From contig JAHHDR010000001.1 in assembly GCA_019739215.1 (NCBI GenBank), positions 87,993-151,992 of the forward strand: 64,000 bases of DNA, read 5' to 3'. This stretch comes from Rhizobium sp. (GTDB taxonomy: Bacteria > Pseudomonadota > Alphaproteobacteria > Rhizobiales > Rhizobiaceae). Position 1 is the first letter of the stretch; every line of letters begins with the position of its first letter. Of this stretch, positions 1 through 9,426 are shown one piece after another. A program made the translations under genes and the position numbers. The notes beneath the pieces were generated by a model, which saw only the letters and a program-made list of their open reading frames with translations, was not told the origin of the DNA and searched no databases.

Positions 1-2
1 TG

Positions 3-404
3 CAACAAATCATCGACGCCCTGCCGCTTCGCGCAGGCCTGCGAGTTCTCGAAGTCGGCTGTGGTCCGGGAGCGATGGCCCGCGAAATGAGCGCCAGGAT
101 CGGCAACGGTCATGTCCTTGGCATCGACCGTTCGAGCAAGGCAATCGTTCAGGCGGTCGCAGGCTCCCATGAGGAGATCGAAGCAGGCCGCCTTTCCTAC
201 CGCCAATCCACCGCCGAAGAATTCGTGTTGGCGCCAGATGAGGCGCCCTTCGATCTGGCGGTGGCAGTGCGCGTCGGAGCGCTTGACGGACGCCATCCGG
301 CAGCGGGAGAGTTGGCTCGGCGCCGTATCAGGGCAGCCCTCGTTGCTGGCGGTAAACTTTACGTCGATGGCGGCAATCCGATTCGCGAGTTTGATCTGAC
401 ATGA
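3..404 (+). CDS. SAM-dependent methyltransferase, C-terminal part (cut by window edge)
   Basis: The open frame enters from the left edge, so the true start lies outside the window. The first residues contain the class I methyltransferase motif I, VLEVGCGPGA, at about residues 16-25 of the visible part. This is the glycine-rich loop that binds S-adenosylmethionine. An acidic residue expected to contact the ribose follows in GIDRS. About 133 residues are visible, and the protein ends soon after the Rossmann core, so it is a short methyltransferase. The substrate cannot be told. It ends about 90 bp before the next gene on the same strand. Confidence 0.7.
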   Translation, partial: QQIIDALPLRAGLRVLEVGCGPGAMAREMSARIGNGHVLGIDRSSKAIVQAVAGSHEEIEAGRLSYRQSTAEEFVLAPDEAPFDLAVAVRVGALDGRHPAAGELARRRIRAALVAGGKLYVDGGNPIREFDLT

Positions 405-495
405 AGAGCTGAAATCGGCGACCCGCGTCATCCCTCCGTCCAATAGCGCGTCTACACTCGCCGGTGCTACAGGTGGCGTCGGGAGGAATATCGCC

Positions 496-1236
496 TTGCT
501 GATCGCCATCCTGTCCGACATCCACGCCAACCGCGAAGCCCTCGAGTCCTGCCTTGACGCCGTTGCCGCTGCGCGTGCCGACAGGATCGTCCTGCTCGGC
601 GATATCGTCGGTTACGGCGCCGATCCGGAATGGTGCCTCGATACGGTTCGCCGCCTGATCGAGGACGGCGCCATAGCCGTGCGCGGCAACCATGACGAGG
701 CGGCGGCCAGCACGACGCAGTCAATGACGTCCAATGCCCGCGTCGCCATCGAATGGACCCGCAACCGCCTCGACGCCGATGCGCGCGCCTTCCTCGGCGC
801 CCTGCCGTTGCGCATCGACGACGGAGACAGGCTCTATGTCCACGCCGACGCCAGCGCACCGGGCGCCTGGCGCTACGTGCTGGATTCCGCCGACGCGCGG
901 CGCCACCTCAACGCCAGTGACGCGCAGGCCAGCTTCTGCGGGCATACCCATCGCCCGGCACTGCATTGCCTGTCGGCCATGAACCGCATCACATCCTTCA
1001 CGCCCAGCGCGTCAGAACCGATTCCGCTGGGGGCCCAGCGCCGATGGCTCGCGGTCATGGGCGCGGTCGGCCAACCGCGCGACGGCAATCCGGCGGCAGC
1101 GTTCGGGCTTCATGATACCACAACCCGCACGCTCCGCTTCTGCCGAACGCCCTATGACACCGAAACCGCCGCCCGGAAGATCCTCGACGCCGGCCTGCCA
1201 GAAGCGCTGGCGGCACGGCTGCTGAAAGGCCATTGA
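496..1236 (+). CDS. Calcineurin-like metallophosphoesterase
   Basis: A 246-residue cytoplasmic metallophosphatase. The di-metal signature is complete: D8-x-H10 (SDIH), GD36 in LLGDIVGYG, GNHD at 64-67 and a GHTH motif near residue 158. The start is a TTG at 496, chosen because a strong ribosome binding site (GGGAGGA, 481-487) sits nine bases upstream and no ATG fits. The size and motif spacing match the YfcE/serine-threonine phosphatase-like branch. Its stop codon directly abuts the ATG of a Ser/Thr kinase gene, so the two are probably cotranscribed and the phosphatase may reverse the kinase. The substrate is inferred only from this neighbourhood. Confidence 0.85.
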   Translation: MLIAILSDIHANREALESCLDAVAAARADRIVLLGDIVGYGADPEWCLDTVRRLIEDGAIAVRGNHDEAAASTTQSMTSNARVAIEWTRNRLDADARAFLGALPLRIDDGDRLYVHADASAPGAWRYVLDSADARRHLNASDAQASFCGHTHRPALHCLSAMNRITSFTPSASEPIPLGAQRRWLAVMGAVGQPRDGNPAAAFGLHDTTTRTLRFCRTPYDTETAARKILDAGLPEALAARLLKGH

Positions 1237-2682
1237 ATGGCAAAGCCAACACTGAAACCCGGAGATGTGGTCGACGGATTTGCCATCGGCCCACTTCTGC
1301 ACAATGGCGGCATGGCGCGCCTTTGGAGCGTCACCCGGCCGGATATCGATTTCCCTGTCCTGATGAAGGTGCCCCGCATCGACGAGGGCGACGACCCCGC
1401 CGCAATCGTCTCCTTCGAGATGGAGCAGATGATCCTGCCCAAACTCTCCGGCCCGCATGTGCCGCGATTTGTCGCCAATGGCGATTTCGCCACCCAGCCC
1501 TATATCGTCATGGAGCGCATCGATGGGGCCTCGCTCCATCCCTGGCTTGAAACCCTGCCGCGGGCAGACGACGAGGTCGCATCGCTCGGAGCAGGGGTCG
1601 CCGACGCGCTCGATGCCATACATCGCCAGAGCGTCGTCCATCTCGACCTCAAGCCCTCCAACATCATGTTCCGGCCATCAGGCGAGGCGGTGCTGATCGA
1701 TTACGGCCTGGCATGCCACATCCACATGCCGGACCTGATGGCCGAGGAATTCCGCCTGCCCTATGGAACTGCTCCTTATATGGCGCCCGAACAGGTCATC
1801 GGGCGCCGCACCGATTTCCGCAGCGACCTGTTTGCGCTCGGCGTGCTCCTCTACTTCTTCGCCACAGGAATCCGGCCGTTTGGCGACCCGCAACGGCTGA
1901 GCGGGCTCCGCAAGCGACTTTGGCGCGATCCATGGCCACCCCGCGCGCTGCGACCCGGCCTGTCCCCAGCATTGCAGGAGGTCATCCTGCAATGCCTCGA
2001 GGTCAAGCCCGACTGGCGTTACCAGACCGCGGCGCAACTCGCCAACGACCTGCGCGACCTATCGCACGTGAAGCGCACCGCGCGCGCGGAACGGCTGAAG
2101 CGGGATCCCTGGACCGAGGTCATCCGGCGCCGTTTCAATCCGGAGCCCCTGGGCCTGCATCGGCCCGCGGTGGTGGCAGGCCAATATGCCGACGCGCCGA
2201 TCGTGCTCGTGGCGATCGATCTCGACACCACATCACCGGAGCTGGCCGCCGCCCTGCGCCTTGCCACCGGGCGCGTCGTCGAGAAGTCGCCGCAGGCGCG
2301 CATCGCCTGCCTCAATGTCCAGCGCATCAACCGCATCAGCCTCGACACCACCCTCGACGAAAAGGGCCACAACAAGCACGTGACCCGCCTGGTGCAACTC
2401 AAGGACTGGGCGCGACCGATCGGCGGCGCCGAGGGCGCGATCACCTATCACGTCGTCGAGGCCATCGAGCCCGCGCGCGCGATCCTCGACTTTGCCCGCG
2501 CCAACAAGGTCGATCACATCGTCATGGGCGCGCGTCAATCCTCGGCGCTGCGCACGCTGATCGGCAGCGTCGCAGGCGAGGTGGCCGCCAACGCGCCCTG
2601 CACCGTCACCGTCGTCCGAAATCGCTATGCGGCGCTGCTGCCAACCGAAGCCAAATTGTCTCGAGACCAGATGGATATTTAA
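1237..2682 (+). CDS. Ser/Thr protein kinase fused to a universal stress protein domain
   Basis: A 481-residue fusion. Residues about 12-275 form a Hanks-type kinase: probable ATP lysine K44, catalytic loop HLDLKPSN at 135-142, DYG in place of DFG at 155-157, and APE at 183-185. The catalytic Asp and Lys are present, so it should be active. Residues about 320-465 resemble a UspA domain, with VAIDLD at its start and the nucleotide-binding-like pattern MGAR...GSVAGEV followed by PCTVTVV near the end. No membrane segment is seen, unlike PknB-type receptors. It starts one base after the metallophosphatase stop. A Usp domain could sense ATP or stress; this is inference. Confidence 0.88.
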   Translation: MAKPTLKPGDVVDGFAIGPLLHNGGMARLWSVTRPDIDFPVLMKVPRIDEGDDPAAIVSFEMEQMILPKLSGPHVPRFVANGDFATQPYIVMERIDGASLHPWLETLPRADDEVASLGAGVADALDAIHRQSVVHLDLKPSNIMFRPSGEAVLIDYGLACHIHMPDLMAEEFRLPYGTAPYMAPEQVIGRRTDFRSDLFALGVLLYFFATGIRPFGDPQRLSGLRKRLWRDPWPPRALRPGLSPALQEVILQCLEVKPDWRYQTAAQLANDLRDLSHVKRTARAERLKRDPWTEVIRRRFNPEPLGLHRPAVVAGQYADAPIVLVAIDLDTTSPELAAALRLATGRVVEKSPQARIACLNVQRINRISLDTTLDEKGHNKHVTRLVQLKDWARPIGGAEGAITYHVVEAIEPARAILDFARANKVDHIVMGARQSSALRTLIGSVAGEVAANAPCTVTVVRNRYAALLPTEAKLSRDQMDI

Positions 2683-2736
2683 CAAATATTCAGAGCTGGC
2701 GGCTATTGATCGTGTGACCAATGCACAGGACTGATC

Positions 2737-3537
2737 ATGCCGGGAACGATGCGCCGACCTTCGACGCCGACCTTTTCAGATATTGAAATCCCTGGACATG
2801 CTGGCGGCGAGGTCATCTATGACACCGCGTTCGTCGCGCGAACCCTCGATCGGCTAATGGCAGGCCGCCTGCAGGACCTGGAGACGCTGCGCGGCATTGC
2901 GACCTCCATGCCCGGCCAGGATGGCGATGCGCTCCATCGCCAGTTGCTTCTGCTCGCCAGATCCGCCCGAGAGGCGTTCGATACGCTGCAGCAGAGCCGC
3001 GAAATCCTCGTTGGACTGCACCGTCAGGCTTCCGGCGGTGAAGTCGTTGCCTCGGTCGACGGACGCACGAGCCTGCCCAACCGGCAGGCATTCGCAACCC
3101 ACCTCTGCGAAGTCCTCAAGCGGCTGGAACCTGCCCATACGCTTTCCCTCGTCGTGATCGAAATCGGCGCGCTCCAGTTCCTCGCCAGCGAGATGGGCCC
3201 TGCCGTCGTCAACCGCATTCTCAAGCGCTTCGCAACGATCCTGCGCCGAACCGTCAAGCGTTCCGATATCGTCGCCCGCATCAGCCCGCAGCATTTCGCC
3301 GTCATCTTCGAGAATATACTGCCGGAAAAGGCAGTCAGCATCGCGCTTCGCATTCACGAGGCAATTGAGGCGAAGCTGTCGCCCAAGGGCGACCGCATGG
3401 CCGGCATGCTCTCCATAACCATGGGCGTTGCCACGACGTCCGGTCCCGGTCTCACCGCGGAACAACTGCTGCAGAAGGCACACGACGCCGTCACGCAAGC
3501 CCGCAGGGAAGGTCGTCCGGCCATCCACGTCGCCTGA
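2737..3537 (+). CDS. Degenerate GGDEF-domain protein
   Basis: 266 residues. An N-terminal helical region of about 100 residues is followed by a GGDEF fold: DGRTSLPNRQAF at 108-119 matches the conserved D-x-LT-x-LPNR element, and the later parts of the domain align. The catalytic signature itself is lost: the GGDEF position reads SPQHF (183-187) in the context ARISPQHFAVIF. Diguanylate cyclase activity is therefore unlikely, and it may bind nucleotide or act as a partner protein. No membrane segment or EAL domain is seen. It follows the kinase by 54 bp on the same strand and may belong to the same signalling group. Confidence 0.8.
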   Translation: MPGTMRRPSTPTFSDIEIPGHAGGEVIYDTAFVARTLDRLMAGRLQDLETLRGIATSMPGQDGDALHRQLLLLARSAREAFDTLQQSREILVGLHRQASGGEVVASVDGRTSLPNRQAFATHLCEVLKRLEPAHTLSLVVIEIGALQFLASEMGPAVVNRILKRFATILRRTVKRSDIVARISPQHFAVIFENILPEKAVSIALRIHEAIEAKLSPKGDRMAGMLSITMGVATTSGPGLTAEQLLQKAHDAVTQARREGRPAIHVA

Positions 3538-4055
3538 GACGCCTCCGGCAACGGACAGCACCGCCGAAGGATCTTCCATCCGCGAGCAACTGCACTGCAA
3601 AAGCAGTCGCCGTTGATTCGCACCATTTCCGACAACATGTCACAATAACTTGCGGCAACGCATGTCTTACGCTGCAATCACCGGAAACAGGGCGGAAAAT
3701 CCACCAAGAGGCAGAGATAATCGCAGAGATTTCGACAATAGAACTGACTTTAACCAATCATAAATAATACAAAAGTAGTGTTTCTATTAACACGAGCGTG
3801 CAAGATATAGCATTAAACGAAGGTCTAATGAAATCAGAAATTGCGTAACTTCCGCTACTGGATTTGCATACGCATGCACATCAAGGATTGCATAAAAAAC
3901 ACTGCGTTTCCTGGATAGCGGGAACGCGTGACACCACGATTGCATGGATCTGGGAAGCGGGACCCGCCAGTCCACCTTCTCCGGCCACCTGATTGCTATG
4001 ATCCCCCGACAACCGGGCCGCTGCTGGCCCGGACACACATTCAGAGGAAACACCG
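3538..4055. other. Intergenic region, about 520 bp, no gene
   Basis: No convincing coding frame exists here; the open frames on the minus strand look like chance. The middle part (roughly 3,715-3,860) is strikingly AT-rich against the GC-rich surroundings, which fits a promoter region for the chemoreceptor gene downstream. A perfect GC-rich stem-loop lies at its right end, described separately. No tRNA-like fold was recognised. Confidence 0.6.
4013..4032 (+). promoter_or_regulatory. Stem-loop in the chemoreceptor 5' leader
   Basis: CCGGGCC (4013-4019) and GGCCCGG (4026-4032) form a perfect 7-bp stem around a 6-nt loop. It ends about 10 bases before the ribosome binding site (AGAGGAAAC) of the gene starting at 4056. 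It may influence mRNA stability or translation; no function is proven. Confidence 0.4.
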
Positions 4056-5828
4056 ATGAGCATTACCTCCCTGCTGTCGCGTGACAGCGACGCAATCCTG
4101 GCCGCGATGGGCAAGTCGCAGGCCATTATCGAATTCGACCTCGACGGAAAAATCCTGCGTGCCAACGAAAACTTCTGCGCGGCGATCGGCTATGAGCTCA
4201 GCGAAATCGTCGGCCAGCACCACAGGATGTTCGTCGATCCCGCCGAGGCGTCCTCACAGGACTATGCCGACTTCTGGCGCAACCTCGCGGCTGGCAAGTT
4301 CGACCGTCGCCAGTACAAGCGCATCGCCAAGGGCGGTCGCGAGATTTGGATCGAGGCGTCCTACAACCCCGTTTTCAAGGGCGGAAAGCCCTACAAGGTC
4401 GTGAAGTTCGCGACCGACATTACCGCCGCCAAGCTCCGCTCCGCCGAGGATGCGGGCAAACTCGAGGCACTCTCTCGCGCGCAGGCCGTCATCGAATTCA
4501 GCCCGTCTGGCGAAATTCTCTCCGCCAACCAGAATTTCCTGTCGACGGTCGGCTACGAACTGTCCGAGATCATCGGCAGGCATCACCAGATGTTCTGCGA
4601 GGCCGATTACGCACGCAGCACGGAGTATCAGCAGTTCTGGTCGGATCTGCGCAACGGCCAGTTCGCCGCCTCCGAGTTCAAGCGCATCGGCAAGGGCGGC
4701 AGGATTGTCCATATCCAGGCCTCCTACAATCCGATCTTCGATCCCGATGGCCGTGTCTTCAAGGTGGTCAAGTTCGCCACCGACATCACGGACCGCGTCG
4801 GCAACGTCAGCGAGCTCGCGGGCGGGCTGCAGCAACTTTCTGCAGGCAACCTGACGCGAATGCTCCCCGACCCCTTCATCCCGGAACTCGAACAGCTGCG
4901 CTCCGACTACAATCACGCCGTGGAAAAACTTCAGACCGCGATGCGTACCGTCGGCGAGAACGCCCATGCGATCGCCGCAGGTTCCAGCCAGGTACGCTCT
5001 GCCGCCGACGATCTGTCCCGGCGGACCGAACAGCAGGCCGCCTCTGTGGAGCAGACTGCGGCGGCACTCGAAGAGATCACCACCACCGTGGCGAATGCCT
5101 CAAGCAAGGCCGAGGAATCGGGGCGCCTGGTTGCCGAGACGCGCAAGAGCGCCATGGCATCCGGAGAGGTCGTGCAGAAGACCATCGGGGCGATCGGCGC
5201 GATCGAGAAGTCCTCCACCGAAATCTCCAGCATCATCGGCGTGATCGACGATATCGCCTTCCAGACCAATCTGCTGGCGCTGAATGCTGGCGTCGAGGCA
5301 GCACGCGCCGGCGAGGCAGGCAAGGGCTTTGCCGTCGTTGCTCAGGAAGTCCGCGAACTCGCCCAGCGCTCCGCCAACGCAGCCAAGGAAATCAAGGCCT
5401 TGATCAATACGTCCGGCGAGCAGGTCAAGAGCGGCGTCATTCTCGTCGGGGAGACCGGCCAGGCGCTGCAGAAGATTGTCGACCAGGTCCAGGCGATCGA
5501 CGCCAATGTCCAGGCGATCGTCCAGTCATCGCGCGAACAGGCGATCGGGCTCAAGGAGATCAACAACGCCGTGTCCCTCATGGACCAGGGCACCCAGCAG
5601 AACGCCGCGATGGTGGAAGAATCCACCGCCGCCAGCCACAGCCTTGCTCGGGAGGCGGACGCGCTCTTCAGGCTGCTGGGCACGTTCGAACTCGGCGGAG
5701 TACAGCGCCAGGAGCGCGGCCCGGTCCAATCGCGCGCGCCGGCCCAGCCAAGCGCAGCCAACCGGAGCGAGCGGCCCGTGCCGAGAAAAGTCGCAGGCGG
5801 TGGCGGCGCCAGCTGGCAGGAATTCTGA
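4056..5828 (+). CDS. Soluble methyl-accepting chemotaxis protein with two PAS domains
   Basis: 590 residues without any hydrophobic membrane segment, so a cytoplasmic chemoreceptor. Two tandem, very similar PAS domains (about 18-125 and 140-247) each end in the PAC-like sequence [14 protein letters not shown]-like linker follows (about 245-300), then the signalling coiled coil. Its hairpin tip reads [20 protein letters not shown] and is canonical for CheA/CheW contact. The extreme C-terminus is GASWQEF, after a Pro/Arg-rich flexible tail. W-x-x-F there resembles the pentapeptide that tethers CheR and CheB. The ligand is unknown: redox or oxygen sensing through PAS-bound FAD or heme is possible. 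A GAGGAAA ribosome binding site precedes the ATG. Confidence 0.92.
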   Translation: MSITSLLSRDSDAILAAMGKSQAIIEFDLDGKILRANENFCAAIGYELSEIVGQHHRMFVDPAEASSQDYADFWRNLAAGKFDRRQYKRIAKGGREIWIEASYNPVFKGGKPYKVVKFATDITAAKLRSAEDAGKLEALSRAQAVIEFSPSGEILSANQNFLSTVGYELSEIIGRHHQMFCEADYARSTEYQQFWSDLRNGQFAASEFKRIGKGGRIVHIQASYNPIFDPDGRVFKVVKFATDITDRVGNVSELAGGLQQLSAGNLTRMLPDPFIPELEQLRSDYNHAVEKLQTAMRTVGENAHAIAAGSSQVRSAADDLSRRTEQQAASVEQTAAALEEITTTVANASSKAEESGRLVAETRKSAMASGEVVQKTIGAIGAIEKSSTEISSIIGVIDDIAFQTNLLALNAGVEAARAGEAGKGFAVVAQEVRELAQRSANAAKEIKALINTSGEQVKSGVILVGETGQALQKIVDQVQAIDANVQAIVQSSREQAIGLKEINNAVSLMDQGTQQNAAMVEESTAASHSLAREADALFRLLGTFELGGVQRQERGPVQSRAPAQPSAANRSERPVPRKVAGGGGASWQEF

Positions 5829-5837
5829 TCGGTCCCA

Positions 5838-5862
5838 CAGGCCCGGCATGGCGCCGGGCCTG
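5838..5862 (+). terminator. Hairpin after the chemoreceptor gene
   Basis: A perfect 10-bp stem (CAGGCCCGGC / GCCGGGCCTG) around a 5-nt loop lies just after the stop codon at 5828. There is no T-run after it, so it is either a T-poor terminator, common in this group, or an mRNA 3'-end stabiliser. Confidence 0.5.
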
Positions 5863-6013
5863 TACCCACTGCCTGTCGGCCCACGCGAAACGCCCCGGAC
5901 CCACCGGTCTGCAACGTGCCCGAAAGCGCATCACGGCAATCCGCAAACTATTCGCTTTCTTCCGCGCGAGTTTCCAATAACATCGACATGACCGAATCCT
6001 GAACAGATCAGAG

Positions 6014-7966
6014 ATGCCCATGCCTAGATACGGTGTCGAACTCACCCCGCAAGGCGCTGAATTCTCAGTCTATTCCCGCAATGCCAGCAATGTGGAGCTC
6101 TGCCTCTACGCGGCAAATGCAAAGCATGAGATCGCCCGGCTGCCGATGGAGCGCGGCGACGACGACACCTGGCGGATATCACCCAAGGGTGTCGAGCCCG
6201 GCATGCGCTATGGCTATCGTGCCCATGGCATCTACGCCCCGGATCAGGGGCAATGGTTCGATCCCTCGAAACTTCTGGTCGATCCCTATGCGATCGCGCT
6301 CGACCGTCCCTTCAGCTACCATCCCGAACTCGCCGTATATGGCGCCGATACCGCCGACCTCGTACCCAAGGCGATCGTCGCCCAGCTTGAACCGGTCGCG
6401 CCGCAGCGCGGACGCTTCGCACCCGGCGGGCTGGTCTACGAGGCCAATGTCAAGGCGCTCACCATGCGCCACCCCGACATTCCCGAGGCGGAGCGCGGCA
6501 CGATCAAGGCGCTGGGCCATCCGGCGATCATCGCTCATCTGAAGCGCATCGGCGTGAGCGCGCTGGAACTGATGCCTGTTGTCGCCTGGCTCGACGAACG
6601 CCATCTCGGTCCGCTGGGACTGCGCAATGCCTGGGGCTACCAGCCTGTGGCGATGATGGCGCTCGACCCGGCGCTGTGCCCGGGCGGTATCAAGGAGCTG
6701 GCGGCGGCGGTGAAGGCGCTCCACGCCGAGAACATTGCCGTCCTTCTCGACGTCGTCTTCAACCATTCCGCCGAAAGCGACCAGCTCGGCCCGACCGTAT
6801 CGATGCGCGGCATCGACAATCTCACCTATTATCGCACGCCCGAGGGGCACCCCGGCCTGCTGGTCAACGACACCGGCTGCGGCAACACGCTGGCCTGCGA
6901 CCATCCCGTGATGCGCGACCTGGTGCTCGACACTCTGCGATACTTCGTGACCTATGCGGGTATCGACGGCTTCCGCTTCGACCTGGCGCCGGTGATGGGT
7001 CGCGACGCCAACGGCTTCTCGCCGCAGGCCGACCTGCTGACCCGGATGATCCACGATCCCGTCCTGGCGGATCGCGCATTGATCGCGGAGCCCTGGGATA
7101 TCGGCTGGGGCGGCTACCAGCTTGGCAGCTTCCCCGACCGGTTCCTAGAATGGAACGACTGGACGCGCGACAACCTGCGCCAGTTCTGGCGCGGCGATGC
7201 CCGCAAGATCGGCGATCTCGCAACCCTTCTCGCCGGCTGTTCGAACATCTTCCAGAAGAACGGCACGCCCCATACCCGAACGCTCAACTTCATCTGCGCC
7301 CATGACGGCTTCACCCTGCGCGACCTCGTCTCCTACGAGAACAAGCACAACGAGGCGAACGGCGAGTTCAACCGCGACGGCCACGACCAGAATTATTCCT
7401 GGAACTGCGGCGTCGAGGGCGATACGACCGATATCGTCACCCAGAAACGACGGGTCGCCGACATCAAGGCTCTGCTCACCACGCTGTTCGCAACGCGCGG
7501 CACCATCATGCTGACCTCCGGCGACGAGCTTGGCCGCACACAGCAGGGCAACAACAACGCCTATTCCCAGGACAACGAAATTACCTGGCTCGACTGGCAG
7601 CATGCAGACGAGGAACTCATCGAACACACCGCCGCCCTCGCCGCCATCCGCCACCGCTTCACCGTCTTCTCCAGCGCGCATTTCTTCGACAATGACGGCG
7701 ACGAGATCCAGTGGTACAGCGCGCGCGGCGAACCCATGGAAATCCCCGATTGGGAAGATCCATCCGGCGGGACGCTTGCCATGATGCTCAGGACGACGGA
7801 CCGGCACAATGGCCGACCTGCGCGCCTTGCCATCGCCTTCAACCGCACGGATGAAGCCCGGCGTTTCGCGCTTCCCGGAGGTGCCAAGACCTGGAAGACC
7901 CTGCTGGGCAGCGGCCTCACGGTCGACCCTCGATCCGTCGCGATATTCCGCGCCGCGGGGGAGTGA
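6014..7966 (+). CDS. glgX: Glycogen debranching enzyme GlgX
   Basis: 650 residues, the usual length for GlgX of glycoside hydrolase family 13. It hydrolyses alpha-1,6 branches of glycogen that phosphorylase has shortened. An N-terminal CBM48-like beta domain (about 1-100) precedes the catalytic barrel. The catalytic set is visible: DGFRFDLA carries the nucleophile Asp, LIAEPWD the acid Glu, and FICAHDGF the transition-state Asp. A near start at 6020 (the second ATG) is equally possible because the upstream ribosome binding site is weak. Other glycogen genes are not in the window, so this copy stands apart from a glg operon. It is cytoplasmic. Confidence 0.95.
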   Translation: MPMPRYGVELTPQGAEFSVYSRNASNVELCLYAANAKHEIARLPMERGDDDTWRISPKGVEPGMRYGYRAHGIYAPDQGQWFDPSKLLVDPYAIALDRPFSYHPELAVYGADTADLVPKAIVAQLEPVAPQRGRFAPGGLVYEANVKALTMRHPDIPEAERGTIKALGHPAIIAHLKRIGVSALELMPVVAWLDERHLGPLGLRNAWGYQPVAMMALDPALCPGGIKELAAAVKALHAENIAVLLDVVFNHSAESDQLGPTVSMRGIDNLTYYRTPEGHPGLLVNDTGCGNTLACDHPVMRDLVLDTLRYFVTYAGIDGFRFDLAPVMGRDANGFSPQADLLTRMIHDPVLADRALIAEPWDIGWGGYQLGSFPDRFLEWNDWTRDNLRQFWRGDARKIGDLATLLAGCSNIFQKNGTPHTRTLNFICAHDGFTLRDLVSYENKHNEANGEFNRDGHDQNYSWNCGVEGDTTDIVTQKRRVADIKALLTTLFATRGTIMLTSGDELGRTQQGNNNAYSQDNEITWLDWQHADEELIEHTAALAAIRHRFTVFSSAHFFDNDGDEIQWYSARGEPMEIPDWEDPSGGTLAMMLRTTDRHNGRPARLAIAFNRTDEARRFALPGGAKTWKTLLGSGLTVDPRSVAIFRAAGE

Positions 7967-8015
7967 CCCCCCGACGAAAAATCGCCCCACCTCTCCAGGC
8001 GAAGGAAGGTGCAGG

Positions 8016-9062
8016 ATGACACCTGACAGGATCCGGCAGTCGTTCCATCGGCAGGCAGCCGCTTGCGGATCGCTCGGCTCCCCGTTCACGGCGCGCGTGT
8101 GCCGGCTCCATGCGGAGCGGCTACAACCCGGAACCCCGGTCGCCGACCGGATCCTGCAATGGTCCGGCGACCCCTCCCCCTCCGCCGATTCAGTGCCCCT
8201 GCGCATCGCGGGATCCCTGCACGCATTGGTGCTCGAAGGCCGCAGCCCCCCGCTGGCGGCCGCCTACCCGCCGAACATGATCGAGGACGACAGCCTCTGG
8301 TCTGCCATCGCCGCTGCCGAGCAGGAACATGCCGGCTTCATCCTCAATCGGCTGAATTCCGCGCCGCAGACCAACGAGGTCCGACGCTCCGGCGCCCTGC
8401 TCCCCGGCTTCATGCTGCTCGGAAAGCTCCACGGCAAGCCGCTCGTGCTCTCCGAAGTCGGCGCATCGGCCGGCCTCAACCTGCAATGGGACCGCTACCG
8501 CTACGACCTCGGCGGCCAGAGCTTCGGTACGGCTGAATCGCCAGTCCTGATCGCCCCCGAATGGCGCGGAAGCCCCGCTCCGTCAGGTGCCGTTACCGTC
8601 GCGGCCCGCGCAGGCTGCGATCTCTTTCCCGTCAACGCCGCCGACCCGGCGCATCGGCTCCGCATGCTTTCCTACATATGGGCCGACCAGTCAGACCGCC
8701 TTGCGCGTACGAAGCATGCGCTCGACATCGCCGCCCTCGAAAACCTCGAGGTAGAAAAGGCCGACGCCGTCGACTGGCTCCACGGACGCCTCGAAACAAT
8801 CTATCCCGGCCGCACCCATGTCATCTACCACACCATAGCCTGGCAATATCTCCCCGCGCCGCTCCAGCAGGCGGGCGAGGCCCTGATTGCAGCCGCCGGC
8901 GCCCGCGCCACAGCCAAAGCCCCACTCGCCCGCCTCTCGCTCGAAGCCGACGACAACCCCGACGGCGCCGCACTGACCCTCCAGACCTGGCCTTCGGGAG
9001 AGAAAAAGCTAATCGGCCGCGGAGACTTCCACGGCCGATGGGTCGATTGGCGGGGCTGGTGA
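8016..9062 (+). CDS. DUF2332 family protein
   Basis: 348 residues, starting at the ATG at 8016 because GAAGGAAGG lies six bases upstream. The frame is open further upstream but overlaps glgX there. The protein matches the DUF2332 family: SEVGASAGLNLQWDRY in the middle is its characteristic block and resembles a glycine-rich nucleotide or SAM-binding loop, and HTIAWQYL comes later. No signal peptide or membrane segment is seen. The biochemical role of the family is not established. It follows glgX by about 50 bp on the same strand and may be cotranscribed. Confidence 0.8.
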   Translation: MTPDRIRQSFHRQAAACGSLGSPFTARVCRLHAERLQPGTPVADRILQWSGDPSPSADSVPLRIAGSLHALVLEGRSPPLAAAYPPNMIEDDSLWSAIAAAEQEHAGFILNRLNSAPQTNEVRRSGALLPGFMLLGKLHGKPLVLSEVGASAGLNLQWDRYRYDLGGQSFGTAESPVLIAPEWRGSPAPSGAVTVAARAGCDLFPVNAADPAHRLRMLSYIWADQSDRLARTKHALDIAALENLEVEKADAVDWLHGRLETIYPGRTHVIYHTIAWQYLPAPLQQAGEALIAAAGARATAKAPLARLSLEADDNPDGAALTLQTWPSGEKKLIGRGDFHGRWVDWRGW

Positions 9063-9136
9063 ATGCCATCTGAGATACATCGAGTGATCTCGGAGCTTTC
9101 AATAGCCGATGTCGTCTCCGAACCGTCCCGAGACTG

Positions 9137-9418
9137 TCAGGTTGCGCGGGGGAAGTGGACGCCGGGGATCGGCAATTCGTTGTCGGTATCCCAGGAATCC
9201 ATCCACTGATGGACGGCTTCTTGTGACACGAATATCCCTTTGTCTGCTTCCCTGAACGCAGCCTCAATGGCGCGCTCCTTGGCATCCCGCGCATCGAGAA
9301 AGGTTTCGATCACCCTTGTCGCGACATCGGATGCCGAACGATCCTCGCGCTCGGCGACCGCGTCGAGCCGCTCTTTCAACGCCGGCGACAGGCGCAAGGA
9401 AAATGGACTGCTCGCCAT
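9137..9418 (-). CDS. Ribbon-helix-helix (CopG/ParD-like) protein, orphan antitoxin-like
   Basis: 93 residues. The N-terminal stretch SPFSLRLSPALKERLDAVAE, followed by RSASDVATRVI, is a typical ribbon-helix-helix DNA-binding fold. The acidic C-terminal half, VHQWMDSW, is like the toxin-wrapping tail of ParD/RelB-type antitoxins. No toxin gene follows: the downstream side runs straight into the converging DUF2332 gene. A 14-bp dyad lies just upstream of the start, consistent with autorepression. The choices are an orphan antitoxin or a stand-alone regulator. Confidence 0.75.
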   Translation of the reverse strand: MASSPFSLRLSPALKERLDAVAEREDRSASDVATRVIETFLDARDAKERAIEAAFREADKGIFVSQEAVHQWMDSWDTDNELPIPGVHFPRAT

Positions 9419-9426
9419 AATGAAAA

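Noticed and set aside
3787..4053. Small minus-strand open frame in the 3.5-4.0 kb gap
   Set aside because: No ribosome binding site, no domain, and it lies in the presumed promoter region of the chemoreceptor gene.
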